Positions 43,913 to 51,446 of a DNA stretch of 64,000 nt are shown piece by piece (position 1 is the first letter of the stretch; every line of letters begins with the position of its first letter). The stretch is from Streptomyces mayonensis. Lineage in GTDB: Bacteria; Actinomycetota; Actinomycetes; Streptomycetales; Streptomycetaceae. The DNA is taken from NCBI RefSeq assembly GCF_018982965.1, contig NZ_JACBYP010000040.1, positions 1-64,000 of the forward strand, read 5' to 3'. Both the position numbers and the translations under genes were made by a program. The notes beneath the pieces are model-generated. The model saw only the letters and a program-made list of their open reading frames with translations, ran no database searches and was not told the DNA's origin.

Positions 43913-45052
43913 ATGCCCACCCCTGTCACCGTCGTCGGCGCCGGACTCGGCGGCCTCACCCTGGCCCGCGTCCTGCACCTCCACGGGATCCCGGTCACCG
44001 TGTACGAGGCCGACTCCTCTCCCGCGGCACGCGCGCAGGGCGGACTGCTCGACATCCACGAGGACAGCGGCCAGCTCGCCCTGGAGGCGGCCGGGCTGAC
44101 GGACGCGTTCCGGGGCTTGGTCCTGGAGGGCCGCCAGGCGCTGCGGGTCCTCGCGCCGGACGGCACCGTCCTGCTCGACCAGCCCGACGACGGGACGGGC
44201 GGACGCCCCGAGGTCCAGCGCGGCGACCTGCGGCAGCTGCTGCTCGACTCGCTGCCGGCAGGCACCGTGCGGTGGGGGCGCAAGGCCGCCCTTGTCCGTG
44301 CCCTCGGTGCGGGCCGCCACGAGGTGACGTTCGCCGACGGCTCCACCGTCGTCACCGCGCTGCTGGTCGGCGCCGACGGGGCGTGGTCACGGGTGAGGCC
44401 GCTGGTGTCCGCCGCCGCGCCCGGGTACATCGGCAAGTCGGTCGTCGAGACCTACCTGTTCGACGCCGCCACGCGGCACCCGGCCGCCTCGAAGACGGTG
44501 GGCGGCGGAATGCTCGTCGTTCCCTCCCCGGGCAGGGAGATCTTCGCCCACCGGGAGAAGGACGACACGCTCCACGCCTACGTGGGACTGTCCGAGCCGC
44601 AGGACTGGTTCGCCGCCGTCGACTTCGGCGACGCCGCCGCGGCCACCGAGCGGATAGCCCGGGAATTCGACGGCTGGGCGCCGGAACTGACCGCTCTGAT
44701 CACCGACAGCGACGTCGCGCCGGTCCTGCGCCCCCTCTTCGCCCTGCCGCCCGGACACCGCTGGGACCGGGTGCCGGGGGTGACCCTCCTCGGCGACGCG
44801 GCCCACCTCTCCGCACCCAACGGCGAGGGCGCCAACCTGGCCATGCTCGACGGCGCCGACCTGGGCACGGCACTCGCCGCGCACCCCGACGACGCCGAGG
44901 CGGCACTCGGCCGGTACGAGGAGGCCATGTTCCCCCGCAGCGCCGAGACGGCCACCGACGAGATGCCGGTGATCGACCCCTCCGACGACGCGGCCCGGGA
45001 GGTGCTCGGCCTGTTCGCCGGGGAGGCGGCGGACGGTGCTCCCGGCCAATGA
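43913..45052 (+). CDS. FAD-dependent monooxygenase, TetX-like
   Basis: A 379-residue flavoprotein from ATG 43913 (GGAAGGAG upstream). The FAD motifs are VTVVGAGLGGLTLARVLHLH, VGADGAWSRVRPL and LLGDAAHLSAPNGEGANLAM. Length and motifs match TetX-type tetracycline-inactivating hydroxylases and close relatives of unknown substrate. It lies downstream of the Vgb-like gene. TGTCGG repeats (43775-43850) in the 5' region are possible operator half-sites. Confidence 0.75.
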   Translation: MPTPVTVVGAGLGGLTLARVLHLHGIPVTVYEADSSPAARAQGGLLDIHEDSGQLALEAAGLTDAFRGLVLEGRQALRVLAPDGTVLLDQPDDGTGGRPEVQRGDLRQLLLDSLPAGTVRWGRKAALVRALGAGRHEVTFADGSTVVTALLVGADGAWSRVRPLVSAAAPGYIGKSVVETYLFDAATRHPAASKTVGGGMLVVPSPGREIFAHREKDDTLHAYVGLSEPQDWFAAVDFGDAAAATERIAREFDGWAPELTALITDSDVAPVLRPLFALPPGHRWDRVPGVTLLGDAAHLSAPNGEGANLAMLDGADLGTALAAHPDDAEAALGRYEEAMFPRSAETATDEMPVIDPSDDAAREVLGLFAGEAADGAPGQ

Positions 45053-45154
45053 CGTACGGGCAGGCGCCCGGGCAGGAGACACCGATGGCAGCGGCCCCCC
45101 TCCGGGGGCCCCTGCCCGGGCCGGGCCGGCTCTCCGCCGCACGCGCGAGCGCTG

Positions 45155-46048
45155 GTGTACCGTCCCGAGGTGACTGAATCCTCCACCGGTTTCGCGAGCC
45201 GTACCCCGCGCAGTTCCGGCGTCCAGTCGGTCGCCCGGGCAGCAGCGCTGCTCGGCGCCGTGGTGGACAGCCCCTCCGGCGGCGCGACCCTCACCGAGCT
45301 GTCCAAGCTCACCGGGCTGAACGTGAGCACCGTGCACCGGCTGCTGGGGACGCTGTGCGCGGAGGGCCTGCTCTGCCGCTCCCGGGAGGGCGACCGGTTC
45401 CAGCCCGGTCCGGTGCTGCTGCGGCTCGGCCGCCGGTCACTGGCGTCCACCGGGCTGCCGGAGGTGACCGCGGTCCTGAAGGAGCTGGCGGACGCGACGG
45501 GCGAGACCGCGAGCATCGGCATGCGCCGCGGTGACCGGGTGCTGGTGCTGGTCTCCGTCCAGTCCGAGCAGCCGCTGCGGTACCTGGGCGAGCCCGGCGT
45601 GTCCGTGCCCCTGACGCAGACGGCGATGGGCGTCGCCCTGCTGGCCTTCGACTCCGCGCCGCCGCGGGAACGGGCTCCGTCGCCGGGAGCGCCGTCGCAG
45701 GGGATTCCGTCGCGGGGAGCGCCGTCGCAGGGGGTTCCGTCGCAGGGGCGGGCCGGGGATGCCGCTGCCGGCCCGGCCGACGGCGCCGAGGAGTGGTCCT
45801 GGCGCGTGCGTCTGCTGGCCGCGCAGTTCAGGGGCTTCGCCGTGCTCGACGGTGCCGACGGCAGTGGTCTGCGCGGGCTTGCGGCACCCGTGGACAGCGG
45901 ATCGCCCTACATCCAGCTGGCCGTCGACATCCAGGGGCCACTGGGACGCATGACCGACGACCGCCTGGACGCGCTCGGCACCCGGGTCGTCGCCGCGGCG
46001 GACAGCCTGCGGGGCCTGCCGGTCGCGCTGGCCCTCGGGCAGCTCTGA
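45155..46048 (+). CDS. IclR family regulator with repetitive insertion
   Basis: About 297 residues from GTG 45155 (GTG 45170 also possible). The HTH reads SVARAAALLGAVVDSPSGG and KLTGLNVSTVHRLLGTLC. The effector domain starts LKELADATGETASIG and is interrupted at about residues 174-200 by a Pro/Ser/Gly/Gln insertion. A 15-bp tandem repeat encodes it. The domain then resumes (LLAAQFRGFAVLDG, GLAAPVDSGS). It precedes the 46-51 kb transport locus and may regulate it. Confidence 0.8.
   Translation: MYRPEVTESSTGFASRTPRSSGVQSVARAAALLGAVVDSPSGGATLTELSKLTGLNVSTVHRLLGTLCAEGLLCRSREGDRFQPGPVLLRLGRRSLASTGLPEVTAVLKELADATGETASIGMRRGDRVLVLVSVQSEQPLRYLGEPGVSVPLTQTAMGVALLAFDSAPPRERAPSPGAPSQGIPSRGAPSQGVPSQGRAGDAAAGPADGAEEWSWRVRLLAAQFRGFAVLDGADGSGLRGLAAPVDSGSPYIQLAVDIQGPLGRMTDDRLDALGTRVVAAADSLRGLPVALALGQL
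45677..45751 (+). repeat. 15-bp tandem repeat, five copies, in frame
   Basis: Five direct units of 15 bases begin CCGTCGC(A/C/G)GGG, at 45677, 45692, 45707, 45722 and 45737. They encode PSQGA/PSQGI/PSQGV pentapeptides. Multiples of three keep the frame, so copy number can vary without breaking the IclR gene. Confidence 0.9.
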
Positions 46049-46196
46049 CGGCCTTCCTCCCGGGGCCATACATGTCAGTCATGTTGCAGCCCTCCACCCT
46101 CGTGTCGGCTCAGAAAGGTCTCAACATGCCTTGTCATCCCGGGAGATGACCCTTCCCGCAGAGTGAAATCGCTTCGCGCATCGCGGGAAGAGCCCG

Positions 46197-46232
46197 TTGA
46201 CGGGCCTGAGGGGCCGACCTACAGTCGTCGGC
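46197..46232 (+). promoter_or_regulatory. HrdB-type promoter of the 46.2-51.4 kb locus
   Basis: TTGACG (46197-46202), a 17-base spacer and TACAGT (46220-46225) give a near-consensus promoter. Transcription should start near 46232, about 26 bases before the ATG, with GGGAGGGAGG as ribosome binding site. Confidence 0.75.
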
Positions 46233-46257
46233 AGTCCAGAAGGGGAGGGAGGCCGGC

Positions 46258-47130
46258 ATGACCGCGGAAGCACCCGGCGACCAGATCGTCATCTCCCGCA
46301 ACCATCCCGTCTTCGACCTCCCGGAAATCGTCGCCATGGAGCACGGCCTCTTCGGCCGGGCCGGCCTCGACGTCCGCCTCGCGCACAACGCGCCGGCCCG
46401 GGAGCGGGAGTCCCGCGACCCGATCGCGCGCCGCAAGGAGGCGCTCTTCGAGTCCGAGCGTGCCGACCTGTTCAACCTGTGCGAGTGGGGCGGCATCGAC
46501 CGGCTGGAGCGCAACCGGCGCGGCGGCTACATCGGTTATCTGCGCCCGGCGGTCGTCGCCCAGGGGCTGGTCAGCTTCGACCCGGCACTGGCCGAACCGC
46601 ACGACGTGAGCGGCGTCCCCGTGGGCGTCAACGAGTTCACCGGGTCCCACTACACGGCTCTGCACCTCCTCGAAGGCACCGTCCCCCGCGACCGGATCGT
46701 CCTGGAGCACGTGGGTCCGCCGTCCGCCCGCCTGGACGCGGCCGCCACCGGGAGCGTCCGCGCCGTCATGCTCATGGAGCCCTACCTCAGTCTCGCCCTG
46801 GAGCGCGGAGCCCATCTGCTGGGCTGCTACTTCTACCGGGGAACGCAGGTCGTGGCACCGCACCTGCCCACCGAACGGCTCGACGTCTACGTGTCCGCCG
46901 TCAACGAGGCCGTCGACATCATCAACGCCGACCGGGCGGCGTGGGCCGGACACATCGTCGGCGAGCTCGACGGCACGCTGCCCTCCGCCCGGCTGCGTCC
47001 GGACTACCACCGCTACACGCACGCCACTCCCTTCACGCGCGAACGCTTCACCGAGAGCTACGCGTGGATGGCCTCCTGGCAGCTCACCGACGGGCGCAGC
47101 GGTTACGACACGCTGCTCGCCCTGCGGTAG
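46258..47130 (+). CDS. Cytoplasmic PBP-fold protein A (SsuA/Thi5-like), possible enzyme
   Basis: A 290-residue protein from ATG 46258. It has the type II periplasmic-binding fold pattern (FDLPEIVAMEHGLFGRAG start, VNEFTGSHYTALHLLEG, AVMLMEPYLSLALERG). It has neither signal peptide nor lipobox, so it should stay in the cytosol. It is paralogous to the protein at 50443: both share CEWG, GSHY and MEP blocks, and Cys and His are conserved. Cytosolic PBP-fold enzymes are known (DszB desulfinase, Thi5, dihydroxyphthalate decarboxylase), so a catalytic role is possible. First gene of a transporter locus with Cys-rich leader ORFs. Confidence 0.65.
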   Translation: MTAEAPGDQIVISRNHPVFDLPEIVAMEHGLFGRAGLDVRLAHNAPARERESRDPIARRKEALFESERADLFNLCEWGGIDRLERNRRGGYIGYLRPAVVAQGLVSFDPALAEPHDVSGVPVGVNEFTGSHYTALHLLEGTVPRDRIVLEHVGPPSARLDAAATGSVRAVMLMEPYLSLALERGAHLLGCYFYRGTQVVAPHLPTERLDVYVSAVNEAVDIINADRAAWAGHIVGELDGTLPSARLRPDYHRYTHATPFTRERFTESYAWMASWQLTDGRSGYDTLLALR

Positions 47131-47151
47131 ACGAGGGAACGGGACATCGCG

Positions 47152-47268
47152 ATGACGGAAGAGAAGCGGCCCCCAAGGGCCCTCACCCGCCGCTACCACG
47201 TCGATCTCTGCCTGCTCGCCGGCTGTCTGTGTACCGGCCCGTGCCGCGGCGGTGCCGTGCCGCGCTGA
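47152..47268 (+). CDS. Cys-rich leader peptide in the transporter operon
   Basis: A 38-residue ORF from ATG 47152, preceded by GAGGGAAC. It contains TRRYHVDLCLLAGCLCTG and one more Cys, four Cys within twelve residues (20, 25, 27, 31). The RRYHVDL core is the signature of Streptomyces putative leader peptides of sulfur genes. A GGCCGGGC/GCCCGGCC hairpin at 47370-47388 follows, which could be the attenuator. Cysteine limitation would stall ribosomes on this ORF. The mechanism is inference from the mycobacterial Cys-attenuator precedent. Confidence 0.7.
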   Translation: MTEEKRPPRALTRRYHVDLCLLAGCLCTGPCRGGAVPR

Positions 47269-47369
47269 CGGCGGTCCGTCCCTCCCCGCCCACGTCCCCG
47301 CCCACGTCGCGCCCGACGCGGCCCGCGTGCGGCCGTGACGGGTGTGAGCCGGTGCGCCGCCGCGCACCC

Positions 47370-47388
47370 GGCCGGGCCCTGCCCGGCC
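47370..47388 (+). terminator. Candidate attenuator hairpin
   Basis: Stem GGCCGGGC/GCCCGGCC with a CCT loop between the Cys-rich leader ORF and the transporter genes. It could end transcription when cysteine is plentiful. Confidence 0.4.
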
Positions 47389-47505
47389 CGTCGGCCGTGG
47401 TGCCCCTTCACGCACTGCTGTGTCCTGTCGTGCCCGCACCGGCTTCTGCCCGCCGCCGGCACTTGTCCGCCCCTGCCCTGCCGTCTCCTCCTCCAGGAGT
47501 CCACC

Positions 47506-47625
47506 GTGTCCGCTCCGCTCTCCGTCTCCGACTGCCCCTCCCTGTGCCGGGCCCCGCACGGGAGCAACTGCCGCGTCCCCTCGATCGACCACAACGGCAC
47601 TACCGCCCGGGAGACCACCCCATGA
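47506..47625 (+). CDS. Second small Cys-containing ORF coupled to the lipoprotein gene
   Basis: A 39-residue frame from GTG 47506 with a strong CAGGAG site eight bases upstream. It has three Cys (SDCPSLCRAPHGSNC). Its TGA overlaps the ATG of the substrate-binding lipoprotein by four bases. It may act as a translational coupler sensing cysteine supply, or be a small protein in its own right. No family is recognised. Confidence 0.5.
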   Translation: MSAPLSVSDCPSLCRAPHGSNCRVPSIDHNGTTARETTP

Positions 47626-48683
47626 CCAGCCGCTCCTTCTTCCACCACCCCGACCGACCGCCCACGTCAGCTGCCGCCGAGGGGCCGGGGCGCCGGACCC
47701 TGTTGCGCTCGGGCGGCGGACTGCTGGCCGCCGCCGGTCTCGCCCCGCTGCTCTCGGCATGCGGAGAATCCGGTGGCGGCGGCAGCGGTGACGGCGGGTC
47801 GGCACGCGTGGAGGACACCCAGGCCGGGACGGCGGGCGCGGTGATCAGGCCGATCAGCGAGCAACGCCGCCTGGTGGGCGACCTGGACCTCACCTATGTC
47901 GCGGGGACCGGACCGGGCGACGTGCAGAACAAGTTGCTCTCCGGGGCCCTGGACGTGGCCAGCATGGGCCCCGTCGGAGCCGCGGTCTCCCAGGCCGCGG
48001 GCGCCGACGTCGTGATCTTCTCCACCAGCCTGGCGAACCACGTGCGCTGGCTCGTACCGGAGAACAGCCCCTACCGCACCGTCAAGGACCTGCGCGGCAA
48101 GAAGGTCGCCACGCCGCCGAAGAACAGCGACGCCTACCGCTCCGCCCAACTCTCCACCGCGGTCAACGACATCGACTTCGAGACGGACTACCGGGTCCAT
48201 CCCGGTGCCGTGCTCGCCGGACTGTCCCTCTTCGAACGCGGTGACGTGGACGCCATCGTCACCATCGAACCCAACGCCACCCGGCTGGTCGCCAAGGGCG
48301 CCCGGCAACTCGTCACGGTCACCGGCCTGTGGCAGCAGGGCACCGGCAGCGGCGCCGACCTTTTTCTCAACGGGCAGGGCGCCAAGCGCAGTTGGGTGGA
48401 CCAGAACGGCAGGGCGGCGGCGGGGCTCGCCAGGCTCCGGCTCCGGGCCCACGAGTACATCCACGACAATCCCGGAATCCTCGCCGACCTGCACGAGTCC
48501 TACGGCATCCCCGCCTCGGAGAAGAAGGCGGTGGCGCTGCTGCCGGAGCGTCTCGCCGGGATCTACCCCGTCGAGTGGGGCCGGGCGTCGTTCACCAGCA
48601 TGCGCGACCAGTTGCAGATCGCCGTCAGGACGGGACTGATCACCGCCGCGCCCGAGAAGACCGTCTACCGGGACCTGGGGTGA
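47622..48683 (+). CDS. SsuA-like substrate-binding lipoprotein
   Basis: A 353-residue protein from ATG 47622. The twin-arginine-type leader GRRTLLRSGGGLLAAAG ends in a lipobox LLSAC, so it is a Tat-exported lipoprotein. The mature part has the NMT1/SsuA pattern (LDLTYVAGTGPGDVQNKLLS, LDVASMGPVGAAVSQAAG, DLRGKKVATPPKNS, GDVDAIVTIEPNATRL). With the next two genes it forms a complete nitrate/sulfonate/taurine-type ABC importer. The sulfur leader ORFs upstream favour an organosulfur ligand. Confidence 0.82.
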   Translation: MTSRSFFHHPDRPPTSAAAEGPGRRTLLRSGGGLLAAAGLAPLLSACGESGGGGSGDGGSARVEDTQAGTAGAVIRPISEQRRLVGDLDLTYVAGTGPGDVQNKLLSGALDVASMGPVGAAVSQAAGADVVIFSTSLANHVRWLVPENSPYRTVKDLRGKKVATPPKNSDAYRSAQLSTAVNDIDFETDYRVHPGAVLAGLSLFERGDVDAIVTIEPNATRLVAKGARQLVTVTGLWQQGTGSGADLFLNGQGAKRSWVDQNGRAAAGLARLRLRAHEYIHDNPGILADLHESYGIPASEKKAVALLPERLAGIYPVEWGRASFTSMRDQLQIAVRTGLITAAPEKTVYRDLG

Positions 48684-48688
48684 GTGAC

Positions 48689-49567
48689 ATGACCCGGCAC
48701 ACCGCCGTGCGCGCCGACCCGGCCCCGGCCACCCCCTCCCCCGCCGGGACGCCGTCCGTCCCGGCCGCCTCCGTCCGCGTCCGGCGCGGACGGCCGGCCC
48801 GGGCACGGAACCCGGTTCGCGCGGCGCTGCCGGTCGCCGCCTTCTTCGCCGTGCTCGTCGGCGGATGGCAGGCCGTTGCGGCCCGCAGCGACAACGTGCT
48901 GGTCCCGGACGTGCCGGCCGTCTGGACCGCGCTGTCGGACACGGTCACGCAGCCGCTGTTCTACGACTCCCTCGGTGCCACGCTGCTGCGCGTCGGCCTC
49001 GGCTTCGCCCTGGCCTTCGTCACCGCCGTCGTCGTAGGCATCGCGATGGGGCGGGTGGAGTTCGTACGGCGCTTCTTCGAACCGGCCGTGTTGATCGGAC
49101 TGACGGTGCCCGGCCTGGTGTGGGCACTGCTGTGCGTCATCTGGTTCGGCGTCTCCCTCACCAACCCCGTGGTCGCCGTGGCCCTGTCCGCCGCGCCCGC
49201 CCTGACCCTGAGCATCTACCAGGGCACCCGTGCCCTGGACTCCGAACTGCACGAGATGGCGTACGTCTACCGCTTCTCGCTCGTCACGAAGCTGCGCTTC
49301 TTGTGGCTGCCCTCGCTGCTGCCCGCGCTGCTGTCGGGGGCCCGCCTCGGTCTGTCCCTGTCCTGGAAGGTGATCGTGCTGGTGGAGATGTTCGGCATGT
49401 CCAGCGGCGTCGGCTACGAGCTCAACAACCAGTTCGCCGCGCAGAACGTCGCCGGTGTCCTCAGCTGGACCCTGCTCTTCGCCCTCGTCATGGCGGTCCT
49501 GGAGTACGGCGTCCTCCAGGGCCTGGAGCGACGCCTGGGGCGCTGGCGGAAGGCGGCCAGCATATGA
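48689..49567 (+). CDS. SsuC-like ABC transporter permease
   Basis: A 292-residue permease from ATG 48689; in-frame GTG 48680 overlaps the previous stop. Six TM segments are predicted after a basic N-terminal tail. The EAA-type loop reads ELHEMAYVYRFSLVTKLRFL and LPALLSGARLGLSLSWKV, as in SsuC/TauC permeases. The stop overlaps the ATPase start (ATGA). Confidence 0.85.
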   Translation: MTRHTAVRADPAPATPSPAGTPSVPAASVRVRRGRPARARNPVRAALPVAAFFAVLVGGWQAVAARSDNVLVPDVPAVWTALSDTVTQPLFYDSLGATLLRVGLGFALAFVTAVVVGIAMGRVEFVRRFFEPAVLIGLTVPGLVWALLCVIWFGVSLTNPVVAVALSAAPALTLSIYQGTRALDSELHEMAYVYRFSLVTKLRFLWLPSLLPALLSGARLGLSLSWKVIVLVEMFGMSSGVGYELNNQFAAQNVAGVLSWTLLFALVMAVLEYGVLQGLERRLGRWRKAASI

Positions 49568-50376
49568 CCACGAACGGCGCCCCCGCCGAGGATGCCGGGC
49601 AGCGGCCGTACGCCGTCCTCGACGGCGTGGGCAAGGAGTTCTTCAGCGCCCGTACCGGTGAGCGCGAGACCGTCTTCGACGGTTTCTCGCTCACCCTGCA
49701 CCACGGTGAACTGGTCGCCGTCGTCGGCGCCTCCGGCACGGGCAAGACCACCCTGCTGCACCTGGTCGCGGGCCTCGAACACGCCGACACCGGCCGGATC
49801 ACGCTGGACGACGAGACACGCACCGACGGACCGCCCGGGCCGGCCGGTCCGAGCGGCACGGAGGGCACCGGGCACCGGCTCGGCGTGGTCTTCCAGCAGC
49901 CGAGGCTGCTGGACTGGCTCTCCGTGCGCCGCAACGTCGAACTGGCTCTGACCAGCGCGGGACTCGACCCGGCCGGTGCCTCGCAGGCGCTGGCCGACGT
50001 GGGGCTCGCGCAGTACGCGGACCGCTACCCGTCTGTGCTGTCCGGCGGGCAGCGCCAACGGGCCGCCGTTGCCCGTGCGTTCGCCGTACAGCCCGAGCTC
50101 GTGCTGCTGGACGAGCCGTTCAGCGCACTGGACCAACTCACCGCCCGGCGGCTGCGGCTGCTGCTCCAGGACCTGTGGACGGCCCGCCCGCGCACCGGGC
50201 TGCTCGTCACCCACAACCCTCTGGAAGCGGCCTTCCTCGCGGACCGCGTCATCGTCCTGGACGGCCGTCCCGCGCGCGTGCACGCCGAGTTCGCCATCGG
50301 CCTGCCCAGGCCCCGCGCTCCCGAGGACCCGCGCGTCTTCGACCACCAGACCGAGATCCTCGCCGCGCTGGGCTGA
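49564..50376 (+). CDS. SsuB-like ABC transporter ATPase
   Basis: A 270-residue ATPase from ATG 49564. Walker A is VVGASGTGKTTLLH, the Q-loop is GVVFQQPRLLDW, the signature is LSGGQRQRAAVARAFA, Walker B is LVLLDEPFSALD, and the switch His is in LLVTHNPLEA. It is typical of sulfonate/nitrate/taurine importers and energises the preceding permease. Confidence 0.88.
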   Translation: MTTNGAPAEDAGQRPYAVLDGVGKEFFSARTGERETVFDGFSLTLHHGELVAVVGASGTGKTTLLHLVAGLEHADTGRITLDDETRTDGPPGPAGPSGTEGTGHRLGVVFQQPRLLDWLSVRRNVELALTSAGLDPAGASQALADVGLAQYADRYPSVLSGGQRQRAAVARAFAVQPELVLLDEPFSALDQLTARRLRLLLQDLWTARPRTGLLVTHNPLEAAFLADRVIVLDGRPARVHAEFAIGLPRPRAPEDPRVFDHQTEILAALG

Positions 50377-50442
50377 CCGAGCCCGCCGGCCCCGGACCAC
50401 CCGCGGCAACGGCACCGTCCCACCGAAAGGAATCCGCCTGCG

Positions 50443-51348
50443 ATGGCATCCCGCAAGAAGATAACCATGGAGACCCTCTCGCTGGTCTTCTCCCTGCCGC
50501 AACTCGTCGCCAAGGACGAGGGCTTCTACGAGGAGGAGGGCCTGGACGTCGACTTCGTGCCCAAGGGCTACGACGCCAACGTCTCCTACCTCGACGACCA
50601 CGAGCTGGTCAGTTCCTTCGGGACCGTGCGCTCCCACTTCGAGAGCGGCGACGCCTCCCTGTACCGGGCCTGCGAGTGGGGGCAGATCCGCCGCTCCCAC
50701 GACACCGGGGTGGGCGGCCGCGTCGTCGGCAAGCGGGCCGCGGTGGGCAGCCAGGCGATCCTGGTTCCGCCCGGTTCCCCGGCCGTGCACCCGCAGGACC
50801 TCGCCGGCGAGCCGGTGGCCGTCAACTTCCACCACGGTTCGCACTATCTCGCGCTGCAGGCCCTGGAGGGCTTCCTGCCCCGCGAGGAGATCAAGGTGGT
50901 GCACGTCGGCGGCCCGCAGCAGCGTTTCGAGGCGTTGCGGGACGGTGCCGTACCGGCCGCCGCGCTGATGGAGCCGTGGATCACCGTCGCCCAGAAGCAG
51001 GGCTACCAGATCCTCACCGAGGCCTTCTACGTCGGCTCGGAGATCGCCTCTCCGGAAGTCGGCACGGACACCTACGACGCCCTGAACCGGGCCGTCGTCA
51101 AGGCCGTCCGCAAGCTCCAGGAGGACCCCTACCCCTACCTGCACCACCTCATCGGGGAGGTGCCCGCGGAGATCGACGCCGGTCTGGAGCCGTCGGACTT
51201 CCCGCGCTGGCGGCTGCGGTTCGTCGACCCGGCCCCGTACCCCGAGGACCAGTTCCGGCGCACCTACGACTGGATGCGCAGCTGGAACCTGATCGACGAG
51301 GACGGTTCCACGTACAACTCCCTGGTCGACAACCTGCTGCCGGCCTGA
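50443..51348 (+). CDS. Cytoplasmic PBP-fold protein B, paralogue of protein A
   Basis: A 301-residue protein from ATG 50443 (GAAAGG upstream) without signal peptide. It aligns along its length with the 46258 protein: FSLPQLVAKDEGFYEEEG, LYRACEWGQIRR, VNFHHGSHYLALQALEG, AALMEPWITVAQKQG and TYDWMRSWNLIDE. The invariant Cys in CEWG and His in GSHY could be catalytic. Together the two may form a heterodimeric enzyme or act on the imported compound. Similar ORFs are often annotated simply as substrate-binding proteins, which their location argues against. Confidence 0.65.
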   Translation: MASRKKITMETLSLVFSLPQLVAKDEGFYEEEGLDVDFVPKGYDANVSYLDDHELVSSFGTVRSHFESGDASLYRACEWGQIRRSHDTGVGGRVVGKRAAVGSQAILVPPGSPAVHPQDLAGEPVAVNFHHGSHYLALQALEGFLPREEIKVVHVGGPQQRFEALRDGAVPAAALMEPWITVAQKQGYQILTEAFYVGSEIASPEVGTDTYDALNRAVVKAVRKLQEDPYPYLHHLIGEVPAEIDAGLEPSDFPRWRLRFVDPAPYPEDQFRRTYDWMRSWNLIDEDGSTYNSLVDNLLPA

Positions 51349-51354
51349 CCGCCG

Positions 51355-51403
51355 GGGCACCGGGGGCGTACGGCGCCGTTACCGCCGTACGCCCCCGGTG
51401 CCC
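51355..51403 (+). terminator. Strong terminator closing the transporter locus
   Basis: A perfect 20-bp stem (51355-51374 with 51384-51403) and 9-base loop begin six bases after the stop of protein B. Confidence 0.88.
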
Positions 51404-51446
51404 GGCATCTTCCCACCGCTGCGGCGTCCACGACCCGGGAGATCCC

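Noticed and set aside
45677..45751. CRISPR array
   Set aside because: Units are 15 bp, directly abutting, without spacers, and encode in-frame pentapeptides.
46126..46149. Seven-codon ORF (MPCHPGR) before the transporter locus as a further leader peptide
   Set aside because: It lies upstream of the predicted -35 box at 46197, so the main transcript would not contain it.
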